Assembly (NCBI GenBank): GCA_014155875.1
Contig: JACEFZ010004218.1
Span: 59,774-123,773, forward strand
Direction of reading: 5' to 3'
DNA: 64,000 nt
Origin: Cepaea nemoralis
Taxonomy: Eukaryota; Mollusca; Gastropoda; Stylommatophora; Helicidae
The notes beneath the pieces were generated by a model. The model saw only the letters and a program-made list of their open reading frames with translations. It had not been told where the DNA came from and did no database searches. A program made the position numbers and the translations under genes. Below are positions 25,430-37,462 of the stretch, piece after piece (position 1 is the first letter of the stretch; each line of letters begins with the position of its first letter).

Positions 25430-26250
25430 TTCTTGTAACAGGAGTACTTCATCTGTGTCGTAGACTACAATTCATTCATTCGTTCAGTCAGTCAGTCATT
25501 CAGTCAGTCAGTCATTCAGTCAGTCAGAGGAGCGACTGGCCGAGTGGCTAGAACGCCGGACTCTCGTTCGGGAGACCCGGGTTCGATCCCTCGGTAAGGT
25601 GTGGGATTTTTTTCTGTCGGGGGCAAAAAGAAAATCCTAACCTGCACAGTTCGCGGCGACTGCACTAGCCAGGCGGCCTTAATTCCTCAGGCTCAAAGAC
25701 CCCTCTGCCATACACCGCGAGGTACTATATTGGCAGTAAATGACAGTAATGACAGTCAGTCATTCAGCCAGTCAGTCATTCACTCCTCCACTTCTATAAG
25801 TACCTAAGCTGTTTGTTCCTGGCCGTTTTCGTGTATTTATCCGTTGCTTAATTGACTGATTGAGTCAATATGTTTCTTCGATGGATACCTTCATCCTGTT
25901 TGTCGTCGTCTATTATTGAATGATTGATTCATCCATTCAATATTTTTTTTTCTTCAAGAGATACCTTAAGCCTGTATGTCACAGGCTGGTGTTAATTATT
26001 TCATTGGTTGATTGATTCACACATTTAATCATGTATTCATTAATTCATTGATTGTTGTTCCAGGCATTCTTTAGCTTTGTCACAGGTCATTGTTGATTCA
26101 ATCATTCATTACATGTTTTTTCTTCTAGAGGTATTTAAACTCTGTGTATTCTAAGCTACTGTTCATTCATTCATTCATTCATTCATTCATTCGTTCGTTC
26201 GTTCGTTCATTAATTCACACATTACATTTCTTCCAGGGGAATCTCAGCCT
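25430..26250. repeat. Degenerate ~110-bp tandem repeat with ATTC/CAGT microsatellites
   Basis: Five diverged units combine a (ATTC/GATT)n stretch with a core resembling tttcttcnagagataccttaa and gcctgtgtgtcacaggct.ctgtt. Cores are near 25436, 25870, 25955, 26060 and 26128. A SINE has inserted at 25528. Confidence 0.6.
25528..25757 (+). mobile_element. tRNA-derived SINE inserted in a (CAGT)n tract
   Basis: The head ggagcgactggccgagtggc has a Leu/Ser-tRNA-like A-box (TGGCCGAGTGGC). At 25577, gggttcgatccctcgg is a near-perfect B-box (GGTTCGATCC), so an internal RNA polymerase III promoter is plausible. The head is followed by a body of about 150 bp with a T-run and a GC-rich middle, ending at tggcagtaaatgacagtaatgacag. 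CAGT/CATT repeats flank both sides, so I cannot define the target duplication. It is not scored as a tRNA gene because the arms do not pair properly and no tRNA ends are visible. Confidence 0.75.
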
Positions 26251-26265
26251 TGTGTGGCCCTGTAA

Positions 26266-26400
26266 CTGTTGATACTCTACGACCCACTCCATCAGACTGT
26301 TGATACTCTACGGCTCAATCTTTCAGATTGTTGTTACTCTACGGCTCAATCTTTCAGATTGTTGTTACTCTACGGCTCAATCTTTCAGATTGTTGTGACT
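26266..26400. repeat. 31-bp minisatellite, about 4 units
   Basis: The unit is gttgttactctacggctcaa followed by tctttcagatt; the first unit is diverged. Confidence 0.9.
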
Positions 26401-26439
26401 CTACCACCTATCATCCTATTGTTATCCGACAGAAACTGT

Positions 26440-26820
26440 ATCATCCTGTCTGATCCACCCGAGACCCAGTCACCCAATCACCTTGGCCTTGTCTGATCCA
26501 CCCGAGCCCCAGTCACCCAGCCACCTGGGCCTTGTCTGATCCACCCGAGGTCAAGTCACCCAGCCACCAAAGCCTTGTCTGATCCACCCGAGGTCAAGTC
26601 ACCCAGCCACCCAGGCCTTGTCTGATCCACCCGAGGTCAAGTCACCCAGCCACCCAGGTCTTGTCTGATCCACCCGAGGTCAGGTCACCCAGCCACCCAG
26701 GCCTTGTCTGATCCACCCGAAGTCAAGTCACCCAGCCACCCAGGCCTTGTCTGATCCACCCGAGGTCAAGTCACCCAGCCACCCAGGTCTTGTCTGATCC
26801 ACCCGAGGCCAAGTCACCAG
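26440..26820. repeat. 43-bp minisatellite, about 9 units
   Basis: The unit is cttgtctgatccacccgagg, then tcaagtcacccagccaccca, then ggc. The first units have gagacc or gagccc in place of gaggtc. Confidence 0.95.
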
Positions 26821-26904
26821 CATGCCTCAGCCCGCTTGTCGCCACGCCCTTGGTGCTCACATTTCATTGTTCAGTCTTTAAAAAGTCGCTTAAAGGTCGA
26901 CAGG

Positions 26905-27060
26905 GTCGACTTCATTGCACCGTATTTTATCCCACATGGCTCAGTCTTTTTCCACAGCGAACTGTCGACAGCGTCGCACAAAGCACGAACTCTCTAGCTC
27001 CAGCGAAGACCCCCACCTCAGGAGTCTCCCAATAAAAATGCACTCGTGAACCAAAGGACG
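26905..27060 (+). repeat. Dispersed repeat F, copy 2
   Basis: Partner of 23265-23430, with the same block order. Both copies end at a shared aatgcactcgtgaacc motif. Confidence 0.6.
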
Positions 27061-27956
27061 TTCGGTCATTGTTTAGTCTTTCCTCTACTACCCTAGACTG
27101 CCGATATATCCTGCAGGCTTATTTTATTCTTTAATACCACATAAACACACACCACGCACATATACACACACGCACAAAAGTGTCAATTAACTTGCTTAAT
27201 CACTGCCACGATAGTAACACGAGGATCGAACCTGTTATACCTGCGTTAATATGCTGGTGTTCTAATTCCCCAACAAAGAACCCTACGCTAATTAGCCAGT
27301 GATGTAGCTTAGCGTTTGATAGTTGTAATTAAGTTAACTGTTGAAATGAGGACACAAACAAAACAACTCACCCCATATGAAGTGTCAGTAAGCGCTCCCG
27401 CCGAATTACAGTGCATCCATGCTTGAAACCAGAAAATCGCAAGCTTGCGCCAGGGCTATAGAATGTACTCAATCGGCGGCAGCAAACTGAGTTGTGCGCG
27501 GCCTGGTCGATGTAGTCAGGCTGTGTTCTGTGCCGGGCCTCGAGGCGAGACCTGTCCGTGCCTACTAGCACTGGTTGTCGCACAATAGAGCATTGTTGTT
27601 GAAGCGACAGCGACACCCAACTCGTGTGTGGCTACTTGCTCCCCGCCGGTCACCAAGGCTGTTGTTGACTTTTGCTTTCTCCAGTTGTATACTACAAAAC
27701 ATGGGCGTCGGCGCTAATGACAGCTTGGGGGTGTTACACAATGTCATAGAGAACACGTGGCTACCCGGGGAGTCATCAGAGAGAAGATGAAATCTGTAAA
27801 TACATTGATGGGCGCTGACAAAACTGGCGATGTGAAGCAGATGTCTGAGGACATAACTGACAAGTGACGTTAGACAGCTACTGACACACCGGGTCTCCAG
27901 GGTCGCAGTCAAAGGCACATCTTACCTAGCTGGAGGAGATCCACAGGGACTCTCTG
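27061..27956. other. Unassigned, apparently single-copy region
   Basis: About 0.9 kb with near-balanced base composition and short open frames on both strands. None shows a motif I know. It directly precedes the 53-bp array, and its last 30 bases (ctagctggaggagatccacagg) already resemble that unit, so the array may have grown from sequence here. Confidence 0.35.
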
Positions 27957-30900
27957 TAGTGTTGTTATTGTCGCTAGCGCTAGAGGAGATGCAAGTAAAG
28001 ACATGGTAATGTTGTTGTTATTGTTACCAGAGTTAGAGGAGATGCAGGTAAAGACGTGGTAATGTTGTTGTTATTGTTGCCAGAGCTATAAGAGATGCAG
28101 GTAAAGACATGGTAATGTTGTTGTTATTGTTACCAGAGTTAGAGGAGATGCAAGTAAAGACATGGTAATGTTGTTGTTATTGTTACCAGAGTTAGAGGAG
28201 ATGCAAGTAAAGACATGGTAATGTTGTTGATATTGTTACCAGAGTTAGAGGAGATGCAAGTAAAGACATGGTAATGTTGTTGTTATTGTTACCAGAGTTA
28301 GAGGAGATGCAAGTAAAGACATGGTAATGTTGTTGTTATTGTTACCAGAGTTAGAGGAGATGCAGGTAAAGACATGGTAATGTTGTTGTTATTGTAACCA
28401 GAGTTAGAGGAGATGCAAGAAAAACATGGTAATGTTGTTGTTATTGTTACCAGAGTTAGAGAGATGTAGGTAAAGACATGGTAATGTTGTTGTTATTGTT
28501 TCCAGAGTTAGAGGAGATGCAAGTAACGACATGGTAATGTTGTTGTTATTGTTACCAGCGCTAGATTGTGATGCAAGTAAAGATATGGTAATGTTGTTGT
28601 TATTGTTACCAGAGTTAGATGAGATGCAATTAAAGACATGGTAATGTTGTTGTTATTGTTACCAGAGTTAGAGGAGATGCAAGTAAAGACATGGTAATGT
28701 TGTTGTTATTGTTACCAGAGTTAGAGGAGATGCAAGTAAAGACATGGTAATGTTGTTGTTATTGTTACCAGAGTTAGAGGAGATGCAAGTAAAGACATGG
28801 TAATGTTGTTGTGATTTTTACCAGAGTTAGAGGAGATGCAAGTAAAGACATGGTAATGTTGTTGTTATTGTTACCAGAGTTAGAGGAGATGCAGGTAAAG
28901 ACGTGGTAATGTTGTTGTTATTGTTGCCAGAGCTATAGGAGATGCAAGTAAAGACATGGTAATGTTGTTGTTATTGTTACCAGAGTTAGAGGAGATGCAG
29001 GTAAAGACATGGTAATGTTGTTGTTATTGTTACCAGAGTTAGAGGAGATGCAAGTAAAGACATGGCAATGTTGTTGTTATTGTTACCAGAGTTAGAGGAG
29101 ATGCTAGTAAAGACATGGTAATGTTGTTGTTATTGTTGCCAGCGCTAGAGGTGATGCAAATAAAGACATGGTAATGTTGTTGTTATTGTTGCCAGAGCTA
29201 GAGGAGATGCAGGTAAAGACATGGTAATGTTGTTGTTATTGTTACCAGAGTTAGAGGAGATGCAAGTAAAGACATGGTAATGTTGTTGTTATTGTTACCA
29301 GAGTTAGAGGAGATGCAGGTAAAGACATGGTAATGTTATTGTTATTGTTTCCAGCTCTAGAGGAGATGCAAGTAAAGACATGGTAATGTTGTTGTTATTG
29401 TCGCCACAGCTAGAGATGATGTAGGTAAAGACATTATAGTGCTCTTGTTATTGTCGCCACAGCTAGAGATGATGTAGGTAAAGACATTATAGTGCTCTTG
29501 TTATTGTCGCCACAGCTAGAGATGATGTAGGTAAAGACATTATAGTGCTCTTGTTATTGTCGCCAGAGCTAGAGGTGATGTAGGTAAAGACATTATAGTG
29601 CTCTTGTTATTGTCGCCAGAGCTAGAGGTGATGTAGGTAAAGACATGGTAATGTTATTGTCGCCACAGCTAGAGGTGATGTAGGTAAAGACATTATAGTG
29701 CTCTTGTTATTGTCGCCAGAGCTAGAGGTGATGTAGGTAAAGACATTATAGTGCTCTTGTTATTGTCGCCACAGCTAGAGATGATGTAGGTAAAGACATT
29801 ATAGTGCTCTTGTTATTGTCGCCAGAGCTAGAGGTAATGTAGGTAAAGACATGGTAATGTTGTTGTTGCCAGAGCTAGAGGTGATGTAGGTAAAGACATT
29901 ATAGTGCTCTTGTTATTGTCGCCACAGCTAGAGATGATGTAGGTAAAGACATTATAGTGCTCTTGTTATTGTCGCCAGAGCTAGAGGTGATGTAGGTAAA
30001 GACATTATAGTGCTCTTGTTATTGTCGCCAGAGCTAGAGGTGATGTAGGTAAAGACATGGTAATGTTATTGTCGCCACAGCTAGAGGTGATGTAGGTAAA
30101 GACATTATAGTGCTCTTGTTATTGTCGCCAGAGCTAGAGGTGATGTAGGTAAAGACATTATAGTGCTCTTGTTATTGTCGCCACAGCTAGAGATGATGTA
30201 GGTAAAGACATTATAGTGCTCTTGTTATTGTCGCCAGAGCTAGAGGTAATGTAGGTAAAGACATGGTAATGTTGTTGTTGCCAGAGCTAGAGGTGATGTA
30301 GGTAAAGACATTATAGTGCTCTTGTTATTGTTGCCAGAGCTAGAGGTGATGTAGGTAAAGACATGGTAATGTTGTTGTTATTGTTGCCAGAGCTAGAGGT
30401 GATGTAGGTAAAGACATGGTAATGTTGTTGTTATTGTTGCCAGAGCTAGAGGAGATGCAAGTAAAGACATGGTAACGTTGTTGTTATTGTTGCCAGCGCT
30501 AGAGGAGATGCAAGTAAAGACATGGTAATGTTGTTGTTATTGTTGCCAGAGCTAGAGGTGATGTAGGTAAAGACATGGTAATGTTGTTGTTATTGTTGCC
30601 AGAGCTAGAGGTGATGTAGGTAAAGACATGGTAACGTTGTTGTTATTGTTGCCAGCGCTAGAGGAGATGCAAGTAAAGACATGGTAATGTTGTTGTTATT
30701 GTCGCCAGAGCTAGAGGTGATGCAAGTAAAGACACGGTAATGTTGTTGTTATTGTTGCCAGCGCTAGAGGAGATGCAAGTAAAGACATGGTAATGTTGTT
30801 GTTATTGTTGCCAGCGCTAGAGGAGATGCAAGTAAAGACATGGTAATGTTGTTGTTATTGTTGCCAGCGCTAGAGGAGATGCAAGTAAAGACATGGTAAT

Positions 30901-31035
30901 GTTGTTGTTATTGTTGCCAGAGCTAGAGGAGATGCAAGTAAAGACATGGTAATGTTGTTGTTATTGTTGCCAGAGCTAGAGGTGATGTAGGTAAAGACAT
31001 TATAGTGCTCTTGTTATTGTCGCCACAGCTAGAGT
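27957..31035. repeat. 53-bp tandem array, about 58 units, with splice-site-like units
   Basis: The unit reads aatgttgttgttattgttac, then cagagttagaggagatgcaa, then gtaaagacatggt. A second class (attatagtgctcttgttatt, then gtcgccacagctagagatga, tgtaggtaaagac) dominates 29400-30330. Within that part a 412-bp block is duplicated: shortened units at 29645 and 29851 recur at 30057 and 30263. Each unit has a T-rich tract ending in CAG, a 17-base core (agctagaggagatgcag), then GTAAAG, resembling an acceptor, a tiny exon and a donor. Confidence 0.93.
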
Positions 31036-31687
31036 ATGCCACAGTTCGAACAAATGCTGCTTGTTTGGGTCATAATTTCGGACGCCTAGAGGTATGAGTT
31101 ATAACCTCACCATCCATCACCATCATGTCGTCCCCGTGGTTAGGTTCAGACTCTTCTTTCTGCCGTATCTCAGTCTCTGCATTTCGCTATGCGGCCTCAC
31201 TTCAATGTTTGCTAACTTCAACTTAATTTGACTGATAGTCGACCTCTTCCATTCTACCCGGCCATCACGGCCCATTGTAATAATTGAAACTTCATACATC
31301 ATGGCCCACAGTAATAACTCAACGCGAGTGCGCTTTTGTTTTCTTTTTTGTCGATCTGTTTCTCACTGTGCAGTACTCACTCACAATTGCGCACACAATT
31401 ATGCAACATCATCACAAATCTACACCAAATTTTCTATACCTAAACTATACTAAAAGAGTGGCTCACTGTTGGCCATTACTCGGTTCACAACGTGGTCCGT
31501 CGACGAAACCACAGCATAGAATGCCCTTGTCCAGATCTCGCTTCCTGTTGACCGCGAAGCGAGTCCCAGCGTTTCCACACTGTGTGAAAAGTATCTACTT
31601 TTCACGATCCAGGTGTCCATTTACTGAACACTGCCAAACCTCTGACCTCATCTAATTTGGGTTACGGCATAACCGATCCATGTCCTT
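31036..31687. other. Non-repetitive island inside the 53-bp array
   Basis: About 650 bp of unrelated sequence between two blocks of the same array. It contains a 123-codon plus-strand open frame (31284-31655) with no recognisable motif. I could not find terminal inverted repeats or a clear target duplication. It may be an unknown insertion, or original sequence around which the array expanded. Confidence 0.45.
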
Positions 31688-32217
31688 ATCTGGGCCATGG
31701 CAGAGGAGTTCTACGTAAAGACGTTGTAATGTTGTTATTGTTGCCAGAGTTAGAGGAGATTCACGTAAAGACGTTGCAGTGGTGTTGTTATTATTGCCAG
31801 CGCTAGAGGAGATGCAGGTAAAGACGTTGTAGTGGTGTTGTTATTATTGCCAGCGCTAGAGGAGATTCAGGTAAAGACGTTGTAGTGGTGTTGTTATTAT
31901 TGCCAGCGCTAGAGGAGATTCACGTAAAGACGTTGCAGTGGTGTTGTTATTATTGCCAGCGCTAGAGGAGATGCAGGTAAAGACGTTGTAGTGGTGTTGT
32001 TATTATTGCCAGCGCTAGAGGAGATGCAGGTAAAGACGTTGTAGTGGTGTTGTTATTATTGCCAGCGCTAGAGGAGATATAGGTAAAGACGTTGTAGTGG
32101 TGTTGTTATTGTTGCCAGCACTAGAGGAATTCTACGTAAAGACGTTGCAGTGGTGTTGTTGTTATAGCTGCCAGCGCTATAAGAGATCTACGTAAAGACG
32201 TTGCAGTGGTGTTGTAG
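31688..32217. repeat. 53-bp array, second block, about 10 units
   Basis: The same unit as 27957-31035 in a third sequence class: gtaaagacgttgtagtggtg, then ttgttattattgccagcgct, then agaggagatgcag. The last units before 32218 are diverged. Confidence 0.9.
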
Positions 32218-32352
32218 TGTACATGGGACAACGGATACTCATGCAAACCTCAGATCCGGTATGACATCACACTGATGTTGGACAACAGGATGTCTTCATC
32301 CGACATACAGGACTTCTCGCTGGAGTTCACAGCCAGCGAACACAAGCAAGCA
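32218..32352 (+). CDS. Possible host exon of an unidentified protein
   Basis: The plus strand reads 45 codons of ordinary protein, unlike the arrays on either side: CTWDNGYSCKPQIRYDITLM, then LDNRMSSSDIQDFSLEF, then TASEHKQA. Two cysteines, an alternating hydrophobic pattern (YDITLML, DFSLEF) and normal composition suggest a beta-rich extracellular-type segment, but I do not recognise the family. The left edge follows ggtgttgtag (a possible AG acceptor) and the right edge meets gttgtagtg (a weak GT donor). The same nine bases gttgtagtg occur at 32211-32219 and 32353-32361, so this could also be an inserted gene fragment. If real, the 53-bp array is intronic and this strand is the coding one. 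Confidence 0.35.
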
Positions 32353-32555
32353 GTTGTAGTGTCGTTGTTGTTGTTGTTGTTGTTGTTGTTGTTGCCAGAG
32401 CTGTTAGAGATACACGTAAAGACAGTGTAGCATCGCTGTTTTTGCTTGCTATAGGAGATTCACGTAAAGCCTTATAAAGGAATATTAAGGTTACTGTGGG
32501 CTGAGCAATAAGAGATTCACATTGCTATAAAGGGATAGTAAGGTTATAGTGGGGA
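32353..32555. repeat. (TTG)n and two decayed 53-bp units
   Basis: A TTG run covers 32362-32392, followed by ttgccagagctgttagagatac and weaker copies of the agattcacgtaaag motif near 32455 and 32510. Confidence 0.7.
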
Positions 32556-32929
32556 GAGCTATTTTATTTTATTATTTACTTATTTAATAATACATCGTTT
32601 TTCACATCACCGTCCGGGGCTCCCAAGAAAAGACTACAGGGATAAATACACTGATCCAAGTTAGGAAGTAGCTTAAGTGCGAAGAACATAAAATATCCCA
32701 AACATACACAACAACCAGCACCAGTTACAGAAGTACACCGAGCTTCATCTCCAGTAGTAGCCACCTCTGTGTTAAGAAAACACACCCTCTCTTACCACAG
32801 TACTCTTGCCTATACCCCACGTTACAATGCAGTGAAAAATAACCCAGGATCCAGTCCGATATAACAATTATGCTTTGTTTGACCCCTTGCCCGTAAAGCA
32901 GTCTCCCCCTATCAAGTCAAAGGGGACCC
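32556..32929 (-). mobile_element. Probable 3' tail of the LINE interrupted by LTR element 1
   Basis: Read on the minus strand, this segment leads away from the LTR element and ends in an A-rich tail with AATAAA-like hexamers (near 32560-32590). The LINE RT fragment at 38082-38790 has the same orientation on the other side of the LTR element. A 69-codon open frame (32785-32576) has no known motif. That the two pieces were joined before the LTR insertion is my inference. Confidence 0.45.
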
Positions 32930-33548
32930 TGTCAACAACTGATGTGTCAGGCATCATAGGATTAGTTCTCCCACACCATACAAAGAACTTGCAAGTCGTG
33001 TGAGAGGAAATGAATGGTACATTTTATTGCCGTTGGCTCTTCACAATTACAAAACAGTCGCTATCAAATCACACACAAAGCCACAGAATTGCCTATCTCT
33101 AGTTTCCTAACCCTATTGCTAATCTCTATCTAATTGGCTACAAAAAACTCCTATCGACACTAAACGATCTGCTCTCTAGGAAGTCAGTCCCCAGTCTCCT
33201 TTTTCCTACACGCGTGACTACACAGCACGCGGAAGGACCTTGTTGCGTCCTTCGGCTTTTTGCGTGCTGTTACACTTAACACGCTTGTAGCAGCCGTTCT
33301 CCTATTGAGCGGCACTCTTCTCCGTGGCTATCACGTAGGCGTGATTCTGTCGTGACCAGAGTACTAACTATCTGGTCGTTGCCTCCGTGTCTCATGAGAG
33401 AACTAGTTAATAGTCCCCCATTCTATCATCTACCCTGCCCTTATATCGGGGCACTGTATTACCTCTAATCTACTTGAGGTTGACCACTCTTCCCGGTGGT
33501 CTTCTATCTTGAGGCATACCTCCTGCCTTTATATTACAGTCTTTGACA
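32930..33548 (-). repeat. 3' LTR of element 1 (619 bp)
   Basis: Same length as its partner at 37463-38081. Visible differences are G/C at gattaGttctc, G/A at ctatcGacac and G/C at ctctaGgaag. TGT...ACA ends are present in both orientations. Confidence 0.93.
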
Positions 33549-35807
33549 CACACCCTCCCCTCCTGTGTTGCGTCATCAACTTTGACTCATTGGTTGTGAC
33601 GCAAGAGGTTTCTAAAAAAAAATTAGTGTATCTAATTTTTGTCAAAGACTGTTGATAACCTGGCTTTGGGTAACCCAATAGACTTCTACTGACTATTGTC
33701 ATAATGTAGTATCACTTAACTTGGCTACTGGCAATCGCCACAAACTTGTCTGGTTGGCCTGAGCCCTCTTCTCAATCGCAATATTATATTAATTAGAGGT
33801 ATGTCTGAACCGGACCGTTGTCTTATAAGACCTGCCCTCAAATAGTAAATTAACTCACTACCCATACAAAGTTGACTTTCTTAGGGTCAACACATGAATT
33901 GCTTCATGTCCCCCATATAATATTAAACAACCATTACACAAGCTGTGTGCGACAGGCTTTACCTATTTCGCTTCCGCGTGTAAAGTTATCTTTCACTGTT
34001 AAGTTAGTGTTTCGTTGTCTATTATGTCCCCTGACCCGGAGTTATCTCCCTTTGATCTACAAAAAACGTATGCAATTTATATGTTTGTTTTTCTGGTTGT
34101 TTGCGTGTTTGCATCTAACTAATAGTATAATCTAACTTCTAACATGTGTATCTAACTTTCATGTGTATGTAAGTTAGTTTTCAAGTGCCATAATTCGGTT
34201 AAATGTGGCCACAAACAAGTGTATAACACTAATTGGTGACTACGTTTCCGTCTTATGAGACTTAAAATACTTTCTCTAAGATCTATACTAAACTGCACAC
34301 AACATATTCATGACAACACATTTTTAACATCGAACACAAACACCTGACGCAGACAAAAAATAAAAAGTCGCGTTGAGCGGTAGAAAATTCCGCCGATCTC
34401 ACCCTCTCCTGTATAATTTACATTCGCTCTCACTTTCACACTTCTATCACACATCTTTTACCCTCAATTCTGTCACACATCTTTTATCCTCACAATTATT
34501 TAAAACCCTTGGAGTGACACTGTACAAGTTTGGCTCAGTTTGACAAAGTTGAGCTCAATGACTGTGCGTAAATTGCTGCTCGAGTCATGTATTTACACAT
34601 ATTTACATGTAAGAAAAAGGGTTGATGGTTTGTACCCTGGTATTACTAACTACTATATTCTACTGAAATAATACTATAAATACTGACATACTAATACTAG
34701 TTCTATAAATATGTATTTAATGTGTTACCTATTTTACTTTAATTTGCCACATTAATCCTAATGTTTATCTAATTTAAGGGACGTAATCTACTATTTAAAA
34801 TGAAATTGATGTGAGATGAGTTATGTACCTATATGAAATGGGTAATGTGAAATGTAATCAGTTATGTACCTTTCTAACATGGGTAATGTGAATTATAACA
34901 AAATTATAACTAATGTTTTTAAATGGAAAAATATATGATTGATATTTTTACTCTAAATGGTGTAAATGATGTATGTTTAATTGTATAATCTTTTTATCCT
35001 ATGATAATGATGTACATTAATCCTAATACTACATGATCACGTTTGTTAAATGGACTGGTTCATTAAGATGGGATGAACTCAAATGAAATGAAACCACGTG
35101 AAATGTAATAAACCTAAATGGTACTAATACTATCTAAACTTTTTATTCTAGTTTATAATTAGCTGTTATTACTTTTAAATTACTATCCTAATCTACTTTT
35201 AAGGTAAGTAAGTGGGTAAATTAATGATCTCTCTAATTAATCCTATCTAAACTACTTAAAAAAATGAAAACTATTATATTGTCTAAATCTAAATGTAAAT
35301 TAAAGTGACCTAATCTACCTATAATTTATCACTATATTAAAATGTTATAATACATATCACAATAAGTTTATATATACATAGTATTTAAATACCTCAGGTT
35401 AGTTGTTGCCCTAATGTTCAGAAATTGCTTTCATTGGCATACTATATATTCACACTTGTCCTGGGTATATTAAACACATTACACAGTCATACTTGTGTCC
35501 TCTGGGTATTGCACCTGTAGAGTTCGATTGTGTCGTAGACCCGTATTTTCGTGTCTGTATTTATGTAATGTTCTGACACTGTTTTTCTCTGCTTAAGACA
35601 AATGATTCACCGGCACACCTATGGAGCTTAGTAAGTAATGAGTTGTTCCAGTTCATACGGTGATACATTTGTTCTCGGAGCACAGTTCTTCTTTTAATGT
35701 CTACGGACACATGGTAGTTCGCTGTTCTTAGTACATAGTTCAGCACGTAATATCTATGTATTAGTATAAACATTTCACATAGAATATTCTAATGTACTAA
35801 TAATCTA
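33549..35807 (-). other. 3' non-coding region of element 1
   Basis: About 2.26 kb, very AT-rich, with only short open frames and no recognisable domain. The related element 2 also has a long non-coding region after RNase H (1.4 kb). The polypurine tract lies next to 33549. Confidence 0.6.
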
Positions 35808-36965
35808 TTACTCTACACTATTATGTGGAATCTCCGGTATTTCTACCTCAGACGGTCGACTAAGGGTATCAGCCAGAATGTTGTCCTTACCCTTAATATG
35901 TTCTATACTAAACGTATAGTTTTGTAGTATTAGCGACCACCTGTATATACGGTCATTCCGATGCACACCACTTTGTATGACCGTGATTGGGGAGTTGTCA
36001 GTCTGGACAACGAAGTGAACACCCGCTAGAAATCGATGGAGCTTCCTCACCGCATAGATGACGCTTAGGGCTTCCAACTCTGATATGGAATATCTGGACT
36101 CAGCAGGTGTGATCTTTCGGCTCACGTAGCAAATCGGATGGAAGATGCCCTCATAAAATTGGCCTAGCACTGCAGCGATGGAGATTCTGCTGGCATCTGT
36201 CCTAAGATAATAAACGAGCCTAGGATTAGGCAAGCGGAGGATTGGTACATTACTAAACAGGATTTTCAATTTTGACAATGCAGAAATTAATAATGCATCT
36301 TTGACATCTAGTTTTACATATGCTTTTAAAACATTAGAAAATACACTTGTAATTTCCGCTAAGTTTGGTATGAATTTGCTATAGCAATTTACTAATCCTA
36401 AAAGGCTTCTGACCTGCTTCTTTGTTGTAGGCATGGTCAGGTTCATAATTTTGGTAATGATTCTATTGTCAGTCTTTAGTTGACCTTGTGAAATGACATG
36501 ACCCAAAAAATCAATTTCTTTTAGGCCCAATTCGACTTTGCTCGGTTTGACAGTGAGACCGAAGAGTCGCAACCTATCAAAGACATGTCTTAGTTTCAGT
36601 AGGTGTGTTGTCCAGTCATCAGTATGGACACATATATCATCTATATACGTCACTGTATTCGTCACTCCAAGCAGTAGATCTCTAGTTAAGCGTACGAAAG
36701 TGGCAGGAGCGTTTCGGAGTCCGAAAGGAAGAAAACGCCACTCGTAAAGTCCTAAAGGTGTTGAAAAAGCAGTAAGATGAATGGATTGAGTCTGCATAGG
36801 GACCTGCCAATATCCCTTAGTAAGATCTAATTTAGAAAAGATTTTGGAGGTGGACATGTCAAGAATAAGATCTTCGCAGGAAGGAATTGGTTCTGCGTCG
36901 ATCTTGGTGACGTTGTTGAGTTTTCGATAGTCCACACACAGACGAATTGTGGAGTCTTATTTTCT
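35808..36965 (-). pseudogene. pol: Element 1 pol: reverse transcriptase and RNase H
   Basis: The main frame (375 codons from 36935) starts at the DYRKLN block and continues through FSKLDLTKGYWQV (first catalytic aspartate), FLPFGLRNAPATF and YIDD (residues 97-100), which holds the two catalytic aspartates. A connection region follows with FLGHVIS and QVRSLLGLVNCYSKFIP. RNase H follows with LRTDAS, ELEAL and QTDNSPI as its acidic active-site blocks, and the frame ends in ILADTLSRP. The enzyme would make element cDNA. A one-base indel near 36955, just before the DYRKLN block, separates this frame from the N-terminal RT part (36966-37284). All catalytic residues visible in this frame are intact. 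No integrase follows RNase H, which agrees with the Gmr1-type order seen in element 2. Confidence 0.88.
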
Positions 36966-37284
36966 TAACTAGGACGATTGGAAAGGAGAACTCAGATGTA
37001 GACTTCTGGATGATCCCACTAGCTTCTAAATTAAGTATTTCCTTATTTAGATTTTCCCTATAGCTGAGTGGGATTGAGTATGGCCTGCATTTAATAGGCT
37101 TAGAGTCCGAAAGAAGAATGGAGTTCTCGATTCTGTCCGTCCTACCTGGAATGTCAGAAAATATGTCTTTATACTCTGTCACTAATTCTCTTAATTGTCG
37201 TCGTTGACCGTCTGTTAGTTCCTGTTCTATCCGTATGCTATCTAATGTCGCAGTCTTGTCTACAATAGGAACAGGTAGTTCCAT
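36966..37284 (-). pseudogene. pol: Element 1 pol: N-terminal RT segment before the frameshift
   Basis: The minus strand reads MELPVPIVDKTATLD, then DGQRRQLRELVTEYKDIFSD, then IPGRTDRIENSILL, then CRPYSIPLSYRENLNKEI, and finally SGIIQKSTSEFSFPIVLVKK. These are the standard lead-in blocks of Ty3/gypsy reverse transcriptase. It breaks at about 36960 by a single-base shift. Upstream, only about 180 bp remain before the 5' LTR. No gag, protease or integrase residues are visible there, so the deletion removed all of them. Confidence 0.85.
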
Positions 37285-37462
37285 TCCGTCGTCGTCTACC
37301 TGATTCAGTACGGTGGTGGTGCTAAGTGCGTATTCTGTATTCTCACTGACACAAATTACACCTAATTAAACCTACTAGCAACCTTAGTCAAGAGCCGTGG
37401 GTCGGTGTATTAGCTTGAAAGTTTGTCCAAGCCACACTTCTGACACCACATTAATCCTAGCC

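Noticed and set aside
25528..25600. A functional tRNA gene
   Set aside because: The A- and B-boxes are good, but the cloverleaf arms do not pair and a SINE body follows.
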